A DNA stretch of 64,000 nt, taken from assembly GCA_035048495.1 (NCBI GenBank), contig CM068545.1, positions 19,688,741-19,752,740 on the forward strand, written 5' to 3'. A program made the position numbers and the translations under genes. Below are positions 11,377-21,911 of the stretch, one piece after another. Position 1 is the stretch's first letter; the number at the start of each line of letters is the position of its first letter. Origin of the DNA: Euptelea pleiosperma. Its lineage: Eukaryota > Streptophyta > Magnoliopsida > Ranunculales > Eupteleaceae. Under the pieces are notes generated by a model that was not told the origin of the DNA, searched no databases, and saw only the letters and a list, made by a program, of their open reading frames with translations.

Positions 11377-11748
11377 TAGGGGTGTCGATTTTAACCGTTT
11401 AACCGAAACTGAATCACCATGTTTTTGGGAACCGACTAAAAAAGAACCGAAGCCAAACTGAAAATAACGGTTCTGGTTCTGGGTAGTATGATATAGACTT
11501 GAAATTATTGATAGGAACCGAACTGATACATTAGTGCTGAGCACACGAACACCAAGAGGGGTCAGATAAAATGGGGGTCCCCTGAGCCCGACCCTTTGTA
11601 ATATTATCAAGATTCGAACCAATATACCCAGAACCGGAACCGACTGGAGCTAAATAATCGGTTCCGGTTCCATCATTTTGAGAACTAGAACTGATACGAA
11701 CCAGAACCGTTTTGGGTACCTTAGGAAACCGACCCATTGACACCCCTA
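11377..11748. mobile_element. hAT MITE with perfect 8-bp TSD
   Basis: The ends are TAGGGGTGTC and GACACCCCTA. CACATGAG flanks both sides (11369-11376 and 11749-11756). The interior is a run of aaccg/ggttc words, with the arms mirrored. The corresponding site is empty in block B (27002-27009), which confirms the borders. Inside it, 11535-11594 is the deleted remnant of another MITE (see 55414-55634). Confidence 0.85.
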
Positions 11749-11874
11749 CACATGAGATGAGTCTGGGGCTGGTTTTTTGTGAGGATGATTTCCCCACGAC
11801 AGTGATCATCCTCACAAAATCAGCCCATTCAGAAATTTCTAACCCTATTAAAAATTAACTATGTAAAAAATCCC

Positions 11875-12104
11875 AAGGGTTGAGTGCAGGTGGCCAGGAC
11901 AACAGTCCAAAAAGTATGAGGTTTTGAGTTCAACTCTCCTTGGGGCCACTCCCGGGAGAGAGTAGGGTAATAAGTGACTTAGTCCACATTAACTCTCCCA
12001 GTACACTCCGGCACATGTGGAAAGGGTGATTATCGTGCCCCGGGGGACTAATCAGGTGCTCTAAGAGGTCCGGATATCCCCACGGTTTCAAAAAAAAAAA
12101 AACT
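11875..12104 (+). mobile_element. tRNA-type SINE, about 230 bp with poly(A)
   Basis: Begins gggttgagtgcaggtggcc and has a box-B-like ttttgagttcaactctcc about 50 bp in. It ends ccacggtttc followed by 13 A (12092-12104). Flanks aactatgtaaaaaatcc and aacttatataaaattctg are imperfect duplications of a target that is empty at 53919-53950 in block C. A second copy at the same block position is 56350-56577. RNA polymerase III promoter assignment is inferred from the box-B-like word. Confidence 0.7.
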
Positions 12105-12758
12105 TATATAAAATTCTGCGACTTGTATTTTCATATGGCTAGAAATGTTGATTTTTTGTGAGGATGATCATCATTATAAAAAATCATCCTTCGACTCCAT
12201 CTTCACACGCACACACTCATGGTTTTGTGATTAATTTTTGACACACGCACAGTGCCTCATGCTTTTTTTTTATTAATATAATGACTAATGGATGTAGGGC
12301 CCACATACAGATGAGTTAAAGGCTGATTTTTGGTGATGATATTCTTCTCAACTTGGATATCAACTTCATAAAACTCAGTCCATTCCAACATTTGTAGTCT
12401 TATGAAAAGTGATCGCAAGTTGAATAATTTTGGACCGTCTATTTTCACTGTTAAATTTGAGTACATATTTGATAGGGTTAGGAGTATTAGAAATTACTGA
12501 ATTTTGGTGAGGATGGTCTCTATGGTGAAGAGATCATCCTCACAAAAAATCAGCCCTTAACTCTTTTGCATATATATATATATATATACTAGGGGGGCGC
12601 CATCGCATGTGCACCTTATCCAACTGCTACAATCACTCCTAAAAAATGCTAAAACTGGTGGTTAAAAGATAATATATTAGGTAGATTTTTGGTGTGTATA
12701 TCCATTATGGGGTGGGGTAAACATCCATGCAGTTAGTGGGCCAAAAACAATGCACTAA

Positions 12759-13109
12759 GGCTATGTTTGGGTAAGCTTAAGGCTTATCTTAAGTGCTTAC
12801 CTCATAGCGCTTATATGTAAAGTGCTTGAGTTAAACTGTTTTGGCCGTTTGGTAACCATACAAGAAAAGTGCATTTTTTTTCCTTGAAAAACCCTTCTAT
12901 GGTGTTTGATAAAAAAATGTTACAAAACGGCAGTTTTGGTATCACAAAATAATTTATGGATAAACTGCTAAAGAATTTTTTTTAAGAATGGCTTCTCGTA
13001 AAAGTAACTAGAAATTGTCAGAAACGGCTTCTACTTATTGCGATTTGGTAGTTTATTGGCTGCTAAAAATTGGCTTATTCCGGTTTTTAAATTTACCCAA
13101 ATGCAGCCT
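12759..13109. mobile_element. hAT-like MITE upstream of CNL-1
   Basis: The left end GGCTATGTTTGGGTAAGCTTAA pairs with the inverted right end AAATTTACCCAAATGCAGCC. The same element occupies the same position upstream of CNL-2 (43553-44078), so it was present before the two genes separated. It ends about 160 bp before the shared 5'UTR exon and may contribute promoter sequence. No clean target duplication was resolved. Confidence 0.7.
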
Positions 13110-13267
13110 TAAAGTAGTGCTACGAGAGTCCATTGCTTCCAAAGTCCTCTGCATCTAAAATTTTTCCATCATCAGTTGGGTTTTGATTATTTCTATTTTC
13201 ATTTTTCTCTTTTACCTTTGTTAAATTATGGGGCTACGGGTTGATTTCCATGTGTTTTCTTTTTCAG

Positions 13268-13473
13268 CTCTCCAGGCATCCAGTTCCTCATCCAAGGACA
13301 GGTTCAGCTTTTTGATAACTTTTTTCTTCGGTTTATCTTTTCTATTGTCCAAATTATAATCTTAAAGGACTTTGTCTCTTTGCATCTACATGTTTGGATT
13401 TTTCTTCCATCTTTGAGGTTCTTTTCTTTTCAAAGATTTCTTTGTAACGGGCTTCTTTGTTTTGTTTTTGTAG
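13268..13473 (+). promoter_or_regulatory. CNL-1 5'UTR exon and intron
   Basis: TTTTTCAG precedes a 34-bp piece (13268-13301) ending AAGGACAG. A GT-initiated intron (13302-13473) then ends TTTGTTTTTGTAG, 12 bp before the start codon. CNL-2 has the same structure (intron 44292-44482). CNL-3 keeps only the intron (60385-60584) and a stub of the exon. Intron assignment is from splice signals and conservation between paralogues, without transcripts. Confidence 0.6.
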
Positions 13474-13485
13474 AGTGGCTAGACT

Positions 13486-16386
13486 ATGGATCCTTTGAAA
13501 CTAGTTGAAATTGGGATGGCGATGGTGCCACCTATGTTTAAACAAGTAAATTATGGATGGAGCCTTGAAGAAAATATGAAAATTTTGGAAGACAAAATGG
13601 AAGAGCTGAAGAGCAGAGTGGAAGATATAAACACTGAATTGAATCAAGCTGAGGTTCAGCCAGGAAAAAAGCGAAAGAGAGAAGTTGAAGTTTGGCAAGA
13701 AAGGGTGCAGAGAATTACGACTGAAGTGGATGAGGTAAAAAGGAAATATAGTGAAAGGAGCTCTCTCCTACCTGATATAAAATTGGGAAAGCTTGTTGAT
13801 AAAAAGATCAAAGAAGTTACTAAGCTTCAAGATAAAGGCAGCTTTTCTGATGGACTGATAGTTGATCACATAAACCATGGACTGACATTTCCAACAACAC
13901 AATTGGTCGGTGTAACAGCTGAGAAAAACTTCAAAAAAATCTGGAAGGCCTTGATGGACAGTGAGATCAACACAATTGGTTTATCTGGAATGGGGGGAGT
14001 TGGCAAGACAACCATCATGACCCATATCAATAATCAATTGAAAGACAGTGGTCATTTTGATGTTATAATTTGGGTAACTGTATCGAAAGCATTGAATCTT
14101 AATAGATTACAAAATGACATTGCCAAAGCAATAAAGTTAGATTTTTCTAATGATAGAGATCCAAGAATAAGGGCAGCCGAATTGCAAGTAGCATTGAACC
14201 GAAGGAAGAGGTTTGTGCTCATCTTAGATGATATATGGAAAGTGTTTCCTCTGGAGGAGGTAGGTATTCCCATACCATCTAGAGAAAATGAATGCAAGTT
14301 AGTATTAACTACTCGATCATCTGAAGTATGTCGAGGGATGCAATGCCAAAAAGAAATTAAAGTGGAGGTTCTCTTAGAGGAGGAAGCTTGGAACTTGTTC
14401 ATGGATAAAGTTGGATGTCAAAAGATGCTTGCTCCTGAAGTAGAAGAAATTGCAAGGCTTGTTGCCCAGGAATGTGCTGGTTTGCCTCTTACAATTGTCA
14501 CGGTAGGTGGAGCAATGAGTAGAGTAGAAGGCATTCACGAATGGAGAAATGCATTATATGAATTGAAAAGTTCGACAAAGGGGGTGAGGAAGTTGAAAGA
14601 TAAGGTCATTGAACGTTTGAGATTCAGTTATAATCGCTTGAGAGATGAAAAGCTCAAGAATTGTTTCTTATGTTGTGCATTGTATCCTGAAGATTATGAC
14701 ATCGAGGTGAAAGAGTTGATAAATCTTTGGATTGCTGCGGAGTTCATAGATGATCAAAGGAATAGGGAGGAGAAGTTTGACAGCGGTCACGTTATTTTGG
14801 ATATATTGATAAACAATTGCATGATTTTGCAGAGTACTGATCCTATTGAATGTGTAAGGATGCATGATTCGGTTAGAGACATGGCCCTTGATATCACAAA
14901 TGTGAGGCCTAGATTCCTGGTCAAAACTGGTGATCAGTTGATAATAAATGAAGAGGAATGGAGAGAAGATCTTGAGAGAGTTTCTTTAATCAGAAATGGT
15001 ATAAAGGAGCTTTCGTATACACCCAGGTGCCCCAGACTCACTACTTTGCTACTGCAACAAAATCATATATTGAATACGATCTCAGATTCATTCTTTGAGC
15101 ACATGCGTGGCCTCAAGATTCTTGATCTATCTTATACTGGAATTGAGTATCTGCCAAATTCTGTATCAAACTTGAAGAATCTCCGTGCACTTCTCTTACA
15201 TGGTTGCGAAGATTTAACTGATGTGACTTCGGTTGCAGATCTTACAGAATTGAGGGAGTTGGACCTCTATGGTACTGGAATCGAAGAAGTGCCTCAAGGC
15301 ATGGGAAGGTTGGTCAACCTCAGACGCCTTAGTATCACTAATATCGACGACCTAAGAATGTTGGGGAGTAAATTTATATCCATGCTTTCCTTTCCTGGTT
15401 TTCCTTTTGAAGGGAGAACGAACATGGTGGAGGAACTCAGCAACTTTACACACTTAGAAAGTTTGCATGCCACTTTTTTCGAATTGCTTGCTTTTAATAA
15501 ATATGTCAGGTCTGAGCATATGCAAGGGTTGAAGAACTTTGGTTTCGTCGTAAAGGACAATGATGAGATGTGTATGTTTAATGACATGACGAGGAATTTT
15601 GTAGCAGTACACGAAGTTGATCTCATTGGCGAAAATAATTCACTTGTGCTCCCTCACAACACCAAAGACTTGCGTATTGATAGGTGCAATGATCTCAGTA
15701 GGTTATCGGAATTGGATTGCTTAAAGAATGTGAGGGATTTGAAACGGTGTAAGCTCCTTGTTTGCGAAGGGATAGAGTGCATCTTGTCGGTAGAAGATGA
15801 AGAAGTAGACCCATTATTATTACCAAACCTGGAGGAATTGGTTCTTTTTGGCTTGGACAAGTTAAGTGCACTCTGTAAGGGAGTTGTGCATCGAGGCACC
15901 CTCTCTAGTTTAAAGCACCTGAAAATGCATGGGTGTAAAACTATGAAGTATCTGTTCTCGCCTAGGTTGTTGCAGCACCTCCAAAACCTTGAAGATGTTG
16001 AAGTCCAGAATTGTTGGCAAATAGAGGAGATAATAGTAGAAGAAGAAGAAGAAGAAGAAGAAGAAGAAGAAGAGATGGGTGAAGGGAACAACAATACCAC
16101 CACACTCCCAAGGTTACAAGAGTTGACTTTGTGGGATCTACCGGAATTGAAGAGCATTTGGAAGGGGTTAATGGTTTGTGATTCTTTAGACACTATTGAT
16201 GTACGTGATTGTGCAAAGCTGAAAAGGCTCCCTCTCTCTATGGAAATGGAAAGTAGAGGACAACCACCACCATTACCTGCTCTCACAGTAATCTGGGGAA
16301 CCAAAGTGTGGTGGGATTCGTTGGAGTGGGACCATCCCAACGACAAAACCCTCCTTCAACCCTTATTCACAGAATTGTTGGAATGA
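13486..16386 (+). CDS. CC-NBS-LRR disease resistance protein (CNL-1), 966 aa
   Basis: An intracellular immune receptor of the RPS2/RPS5/At4g27190-like group. These sense pathogen effectors and switch on ADP-to-ATP exchange. One uninterrupted coding exon. Coiled coil at about residues 25-90. The nucleotide-binding domain follows: P-loop GMGGVGKTT (168-176), RNBS-A with WVTVSKA, kinase-2 LILDDIW (245-251), RNBS-B LVLTTRS (272-278), GLPL (332-335), RNBS-D with CFLCCALYPED (393-403) and MHD (459-461). The W closing kinase-2 and the RNBS-D form are typical of non-TIR receptors. Leucine-rich repeats run from about residue 500 to the end, with LxxLxLxxTxIxxLP units. Residues 852-863 are 12 glutamates coded by a GAA microsatellite, where both paralogues have three. 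All motifs needed for nucleotide binding are intact. The start at MDPLK matches the paralogues and follows the conserved splice acceptor. The effector recognised is unknown. Confidence 0.95.
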   Translation: MDPLKLVEIGMAMVPPMFKQVNYGWSLEENMKILEDKMEELKSRVEDINTELNQAEVQPGKKRKREVEVWQERVQRITTEVDEVKRKYSERSSLLPDIKLGKLVDKKIKEVTKLQDKGSFSDGLIVDHINHGLTFPTTQLVGVTAEKNFKKIWKALMDSEINTIGLSGMGGVGKTTIMTHINNQLKDSGHFDVIIWVTVSKALNLNRLQNDIAKAIKLDFSNDRDPRIRAAELQVALNRRKRFVLILDDIWKVFPLEEVGIPIPSRENECKLVLTTRSSEVCRGMQCQKEIKVEVLLEEEAWNLFMDKVGCQKMLAPEVEEIARLVAQECAGLPLTIVTVGGAMSRVEGIHEWRNALYELKSSTKGVRKLKDKVIERLRFSYNRLRDEKLKNCFLCCALYPEDYDIEVKELINLWIAAEFIDDQRNREEKFDSGHVILDILINNCMILQSTDPIECVRMHDSVRDMALDITNVRPRFLVKTGDQLIINEEEWREDLERVSLIRNGIKELSYTPRCPRLTTLLLQQNHILNTISDSFFEHMRGLKILDLSYTGIEYLPNSVSNLKNLRALLLHGCEDLTDVTSVADLTELRELDLYGTGIEEVPQGMGRLVNLRRLSITNIDDLRMLGSKFISMLSFPGFPFEGRTNMVEELSNFTHLESLHATFFELLAFNKYVRSEHMQGLKNFGFVVKDNDEMCMFNDMTRNFVAVHEVDLIGENNSLVLPHNTKDLRIDRCNDLSRLSELDCLKNVRDLKRCKLLVCEGIECILSVEDEEVDPLLLPNLEELVLFGLDKLSALCKGVVHRGTLSSLKHLKMHGCKTMKYLFSPRLLQHLQNLEDVEVQNCWQIEEIIVEEEEEEEEEEEEMGEGNNNTTTLPRLQELTLWDLPELKSIWKGLMVCDSLDTIDVRDCAKLKRLPLSMEMESRGQPPPLPALTVIWGTKVWWDSLEWDHPNDKTLLQPLFTELLE
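16039..16074 (+). repeat. Coding GAA microsatellite in CNL-1 LRR
   Basis: Eleven GAA codons and one GAG encode Glu 852-863. The equivalent place in CNL-2 and CNL-3 has GAA GAA GAG only. The expansion is in frame. Confidence 0.9.
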
Positions 16387-17590
16387 GTAGTAATTAGGCA
16401 ATTGAGGAAGTTGTTGTTTCTCTGCACGTTGAATTATGTGTTTTATTTTCATACCAGACTTCCTTGTAAGCTCTTTATTTTTAGGGGTTAGGTATTATGT
16501 CCCCCCCTCCCCCCCATATTCCAGACTTCCTTAACTCTTCCTTATATCATCCATTGGGTTTGATGTAAGCAATTGGCTATTGAATTCGGCTCTTTCTCAT
16601 AGTGGTGGGACCAACTAGGTTTATCAATTCAGAAGAAGCTACATAATTTGGTTAGTATATATGGTTACTACTTACCCCTAGCCTTTATATTTTTGTTTAT
16701 CCACTTTATTTTTTCCACTTAGTAGATCAGAAATTACACTTCTTGTTGTGTGTTGTAACCCACTTATTAAAATAGGTGTGTGATTTTGATGAAGTTAATG
16801 AATTTTGTGGTTAGATATAATAAATGCTGCAGGGAAGACTGGCGGAGTTGCGCTAATTCAAATGCAACCTCTCATTAAAGGAAAATTCTATTTGCACCCC
16901 ACAAATTCTAAAAGCACCCAAATAGTGCCACTCTTGGACTAAAATAATGCCCCATTTTTTGCCTTTCTTCCCTCATTATGTTTGTGAGGATTGGGAGGAA
17001 CCCTCTCCCTCACCGGCGACCTCTTCCCTCTCCCCTGAAGCCGACGACACACAAGTAGGAGACCTCTTCCCTCTTCCCTTTTCCTCGGTGGTGACGCTCA
17101 AAACCATAGGAAACTTTTCTTCGATGCCGACGACTTCTCTTCAATCTTCAAATGGCGGAGTTAAGAACAACTCCAACATTGTTCCAACTCGATCTCTTTC
17201 AAACAACTCTAGCAACAAACTACTCCCTTCTTTGAATTTGTATGACCCTCCATATGTAGTAATTAAGGCTTGAAATGTCAGCTGAAACGACGAAATTTCG
17301 GCCCAAAATTTTTGATTTCGGTGAGTACCAAATATGGTTTCTAAAGCGAAATCCATTGAAATTTTGATTTTGGACCTCACCGAAATGGTTACCAAAACTG
17401 AAATTTAGAACCTTTATTATGTTAAGCAATCCAACCACATAATGAGTTGTTCATTGAATGGAGGCCATCCTCACAAACTTCACTTTATTCAGACATTCTT
17501 AGCCTCATGATAAATCAACTTCAATTTCAAAAACTCAAACCATCCTTAATGAATGATCTTATGCTTATTGTGTTTAATATATATCTATTA
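16387..17590. other. CNL-1 3'UTR and downstream DNA
   Basis: The first ~190 bp is conserved with CNL-2 and CNL-3 (gaggaagttg, gcacgttg, tatgtgtt, ccattgggtttgatgta) and is probably 3'UTR. Beyond that, 16947-17273 is an open frame rich in S and P with no known domain. The stretch 17270-17430 has mirrored cgaaat/atttcgg words (ccgaaatttcg-type hairpin). No gene recognised. Confidence 0.5.
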
Positions 17591-17597
17591 TTATTGT

Positions 17598-17935
17598 AGG
17601 AATTGTTACTTGCTAGTGAAGAAGTAGAACCATTTGAAAATTTAGATTTTACAAGTCAATTTACAACTAATATGGTATGTTTAGTGCAATTGAATCAAGT
17701 TTTTTTTATTAGAAAGAATATTTATGTATTGCAATTTGATTTTTTCAGGTTTTCAACAGTCGTGATGACCTCGTCAAATGGGTTAGAGACAAAATCAATT
17801 AGATCCGTTATTGTCATAAAAAGAACAGATATTGGTGATTGTAAGATGACTCCTAGAACTACTTTTGCTTATAAGGGGGGTAAAAAGTACAGGGATGCTA
17901 GAAAAGTAACACTGAAAGTAGGATTTTTCCATGTC
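17598..17935 (+). pseudogene. FAR1/MULE-like protein fragment, 5' part
   Basis: A first piece ending in ATG|GTATGT is followed by an intron closing at TTTTTTCAG near 17749. The next exon encodes VFNSRDDLVKWVRDKIN and hits a TAG. One frame over, SVIVIKRTDIGDCK and later GGKYRDARKVTLKV continue. That order (F-SRDxLxxWV, then VIxIKRxD, then GGKYR) is the start of the FAR1-like DNA-binding/MULE-associated proteins common in plant genomes. The frame break and stop make it non-functional. It continues at 20655-20883 after an insertion. Confidence 0.65.
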
Positions 17936-17974
17936 GTCGGATCGGAAACCCTAGATTCAACACATTTTTAATTT

Positions 17975-20640
17975 ATCAGAGACTTTTAACCTGTAAAATT
18001 AGCAAATCTTGCACAGTGATCGGTCGGATGTCGAATCCGCACTCGGGGTTAGGGATTAGTGCATTATCGGAACAATAGAACATGAAAATGGCTAGAGAAC
18101 ATGGTAAGGTAAGAATGGGGGAGAATTAGTGATTGAAAACATTCTTTTAAGTTGGTTTTCGCAAATCATAAACAACATTATTAATGAAAAAGAAACCAAA
18201 TATGTAAATAACTCCAAAGAACTTTTATAACATCAAAATCAATTACAAGGCTTGAATGAAATTTAAACTATGCTAAAATAATTAATCAACTAGAAAGCAG
18301 CCAAAAGCACTAAAGAGATGAGAGAAAAAGAGACCAAGAGAGAAAGTGATCCACCTTTGAACATGACATACCAAGAATTTTACTATGAGATTGGCCATGT
18401 GATGGAGAGGCTCGGCCATGGTTGGCTTGGCAGCAAGTGGTAGCAAATCACCCCAGCTTTGCATTTGGAGGTGCTGATTGATATGTCGGACTAGTTCGGA
18501 CATGAGGGTTTCCTTAGAGGAAGGCGCACCTATTTGGCATGGAAGGAGGGGAAGAGCCCAACCGTAGGGTAGGTTGGTGGTTGGCTATGGTGGTGCACAA
18601 TTAGTGCAGCCATGAGAAGAGGAGGCACACCCCTGCCATGGGAAGAAGGAAATGACGATTGGTGGTATGGTGATCGACATGGTAGAGATGGTGGAAGGCG
18701 AAACCGTGAGTTGTTGCTGGTTCGAGTTGGTGGGGATGAACCGGGGTTGGCCAATGTAACAAGACCCAAGGCAGTGGTGGTGGTCGGTGCAAAGTCTCTC
18801 CTTTGCTTCTTCTTCCTCTTCTTTTTCTCTTTTTTTTTTTTTTTGCTTCACACCATTAACGCCGAAGTTGCAGACCTGCAACTCTGGCCGTGATGTGAAA
18901 AAGAAGATGAAGGGGCGGTGTGGTGTGGTGAGAGAGGCGGCACAAGGGGAGATTCCTCTCCAGCAGGTTGTGGTGCTAGTGCTGCAAGGTGGATGCCTGG
19001 ACGGTGGTGTAGATAAGTGAACCCGACTGGAGAAGGCTGGCCTGCAAAGGCTACAGGCCGTGATAGTAGCAGGTGGGGGGCGGCTTTAATGGTGGGCTGG
19101 AGGCGCGTGGAAGACAGACCTGCAACTCCTTGTTGCAGGTCAGTCTTGATAGAAGAAATGGAGGGGATCTCGTGGATGTTACCGGTGCTGCAGCAACGTG
19201 AAAATGCCGGAGAGAAAAAGAGGGGCGGTCTGGTTTTTGAGGTGAAGAGAGATCGGTTGAGGAAGAGACTGTGTGGGAAAGATGGATGGGCGTGGAGAGA
19301 GATGGAAATAGAAGGTAAAACGTGGAGAAGATGGGAAGAATGGTTAGGGTTTTTTTCTCAAGAGAGGTCCTCATTTCCTATTTTCTTTGAAACTGTTATA
19401 TAACCCCCCTTTTTCTCAAAAATGTCTTGGCTTCCCCTAAAATAGAATCTCCTTCATTCCTTTTTTTTGTAGTCCATCTTCCATTCATAGATCAGCAACG
19501 TTTTTTTTATCAAAGCCCAACATGTTTTTCTATTTAATGCCTTTTTCCTTCTTTGGAAAATTTTCCACTTCTTTTGGAAATTTCGTTTTCAAAAATTGAC
19601 ACCATCCATTCTTTCCAAAATTATTCTCTTTAAGAAAAAGCTTACATCTTGACCCTTCTAAAATATCTCTTTCAAAATCTCCTATTTCCTTTTAAAGCCT
19701 TTGGACTTTTCTTAAAACTTATTTTGCAAAATAATAATATCATTTTAAAGGAGTTTTTATATTTTGAAATTATATTTTTAACATCCTTGAAATCCATTTT
19801 TGGTGGCCCCTTGATTGATGTACCACTCACACGGCTAAGATCACCTTTTCATGGATAACTACTCATCGTGTGCCGATCTCCTAGAGGATGGGTGTGATGA
19901 TGATAGGATGGATGATTGATGATCCGTTGGTGATTGGGTGATAGAATTGGATAGCAATGATTGGACGGATCATCGGACGGTGGAGATCGGCCAACATAAG
20001 TCGTAGGATAGAGTGATTGTGGGAGGAGAGAGGATTAGATGATTGATATTGAGAACAAAGAGAGAATGAGGATTTAGAGAGAGGAGAGAAAATATTACAA
20101 AATAAAGAAAAAATGTTAACAGATAGTCTTGAACCCTGGTCTTTGACTTAGTCTTTTGCATGCTTTACTAACTGAGCAAGTCATCATCTTGTGTCAGTTG
20201 ATAAGCTTTAATCTTCTTAGTCTCTTTTTTGAGGGCTTGTCTCTCCTTCTCTCTTGGTCACCTCTCGACTCTTTTGATCCTCATGCTCTTCCCGTCTTTG
20301 GCCTATATCTTCTTGTTTGGGTCTACTAGCTCTCCATGCTTTGATCAAAGGCATTGTAGGTTGATTGTGGGCCCACATTCCATCAAAATTGTTTGATTAT
20401 TGCTCTTGCGATAGAAAAATTGCGTAATGAGACTTCTACAAAATAGCTTCGCATGTGGGTCAAATAAATGCGTATGAATGAATGCGAATATACCATTTTG
20501 ACCAAAAAAATGTGTTCTACACAATGAGAGAAACTCTTACGTAAAAAAGTTGATAAAAATAACAGTTTTACGTAGGAGAGTGTAATAACGCTAAAATGAT
20601 AATTGCTTAAAATAAGTACTTTTGAGCGAATATCAGACAC
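17975..20640. mobile_element. Approx. 2.7-kb insertion splitting the FAR1-like relic
   Basis: Lies between two colinear parts of one protein-coding relic. It has no recognisable protein of its own, only long overlapping frames on both strands in a purine/pyrimidine-biased stretch (18500-19400). Size and lack of coding fit a large LTR, but I could not fix the ends or a target duplication. It also contains repeated gatggatgattgatgatcc-like words at 19880-20050. Confidence 0.4.
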
Positions 20641-20654
20641 TAAAATAGTTATGT

Positions 20655-20883
20655 TAAGCCGATGTCGATTCTTAATGTCTTGAAAGGGAGAGACCCCAAC
20701 AATGCATCGACGATGAAAATAATTTACAATGCTTGGGCGAGTTTCAAACGTATAAAAGCAGCTGAAAGAACTGAAATGCAACAGTTGATGAAGAAGTTGG
20801 ATGAACATCAATATATGAAAAGGGATAGGAGTTCTGAGACGTTGCAGGTTACAAATTTACTTTGGGCACATCCAAAATTCTGA
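20655..20883 (+). pseudogene. FAR1/MULE-like protein fragment, continued
   Basis: Encodes VKPMSILNVLKGRDPNN, then IIYNAW, RTEMQQLMKKLDEHQY and LLWAHPKF before a stop. This corresponds to the KPxxILxxLKxRDxxN...IYNAR...R.EMQ.LMK.L segment that follows the DNA-binding part in FAR1-like/MULE proteins. It is in the same orientation as 17598-17935, so the two were one gene. No transposase catalytic region remains. Confidence 0.65.
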
Positions 20884-21540
20884 TACGTTGTAGGCTTTTT
20901 AGCCATCTTTTTGTAGACTTGGGTACCATCTTTTTGTAGGCTCGTGGGTCATCAATAGCAAAGGAAAATACTATTTTCTTTTTGGAATCAACTTTTTGTA
21001 GCTTTACACTTTCTTTTTGGAATTAACTTTTTGTAGCCTTTTGCATATGATGATGTGTATCACAAAGTTTATTTATGTTACAACTTGATGCTTGTGGGTA
21101 CTCAAGCTTGAGATCTTCTAACTTTTCATGTTGGTGGAACTACGCACCAAAAATCAAAAGTTTCCACCAACATCAAAAGTAGTCATTCATCAAAGTTTGG
21201 GAGTCTACTGATTGGTCCAAGAACTTTGAATTCAAATTTAACTATAGATATTTTTCTTATATCTGACTTAGGTTGATCTTCAGTGCTCTAGATATAATTC
21301 TCTAATATCTATGATGAAAGTTCTATTTCTAGTGCATTTGATAGTTTTGACATCTCCCCTCGTAAAAGCCTCATAGATATTAGAAAGGGCAACTAGACGA
21401 AGAATGAGGATGTAAGATGACAATGGGGCATATTGTCTTAGTCCTCTTTAAGGGTAGAAAAATGGCAGTGGGTTACTAGGACTTTGCAAACGAAATTCAT
21501 CTCTAAATGCATTATAGTTCCTACAAACATTGACAATGAT
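20884..21540. other. Intergenic DNA with short ctttttgtag repeats
   Basis: Several copies of ctttttgtag/ctttttgga (20920-21040). No gene recognised. Confidence 0.4.
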
Positions 21541-21593
21541 GCACCCGACATTGATGCAAGTGGTGCCAAGCCCTTGCAAACTCTTTAAGAAAA

Positions 21594-21911
21594 TGGATGC
21601 AAGCATGTCCAAGTGGTCCGAAGCCCTTGCAAACTCTTTAAGAAAATGGATGCAAGCTTGAGCAAGTGGTGCCAAGCCTTTGCAAACTCTTTAAAAAAAT
21701 GGATGCAAGCATGTCCAAGTGGTCTGAAGCCCTTGCAAACTCTTTAAGAAAATAGATGCAAGCATGAGCAAGTGGTGCCAAGCCCTTGCAAACTCTTTAA
21801 GAAGATGGATGCAAGCATGTCCAAGTGGTCCGAAGCCATTGCAAACTCTTTAAGAAAATGGATGCAAGCATGAGCAAGTGGTGTCAAGCCCTTGCAAACT
21901 CTTTAAGAAAG
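21594..21911 (+). repeat. 53-bp tandem repeat with 106-bp alternating order
   Basis: About six complete 53-bp units plus a partial one on each side, each with ttgcaaactctttaagaaaatg. Units alternate between type A (catgtccaagtggtccgaag) and type B (gagcaagtggtgccaag) in the order A-B-A-B-A-B. The working period is therefore 106 bp. A short open frame runs through it but follows the repeat, not a known protein. Confidence 0.85.

Larger units (their letters stand above)
9928..12590. repeat. Repeated block, copy A
   Basis: Composite block recurring near 23165-23650 and 25465-28340 (B), 52480-54300 (C) and 54310-57070 (D). In order it holds a foldback MITE core (10064-10375), a module with agaaaattgctg and gcagcaagtgtgat (10385-10540), a splice-site-bearing module (10975-11200), a hAT MITE (11377-11748), hairpin modules (11755-11830, 12143-12200, 12325-12385, 12495-12560) and a SINE (11875-12104). 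No gene was recognised. Shared insertions show that A and D descend from the same filled copy. Confidence 0.7.

Noticed and set aside
12573..12590. Short TA dinucleotide run as a regulatory site
   Set aside because: Simple repeat with no associated gene; similar runs occur at 22663-22688 and 57055-57068.
15654..16346. A 230-residue open frame antisense to the CNL-1 LRR
   Set aside because: It mirrors the conserved sense coding sequence. A similar antisense frame appears in the paralogues because the sense codons are conserved, and the Ser run is the reverse of the GAA repeat.
18500..19403. Several overlapping open frames on both strands (up to 128 aa)
   Set aside because: Low-complexity purine/pyrimidine-biased DNA inside an insertion. 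No domain and no consistent frame.
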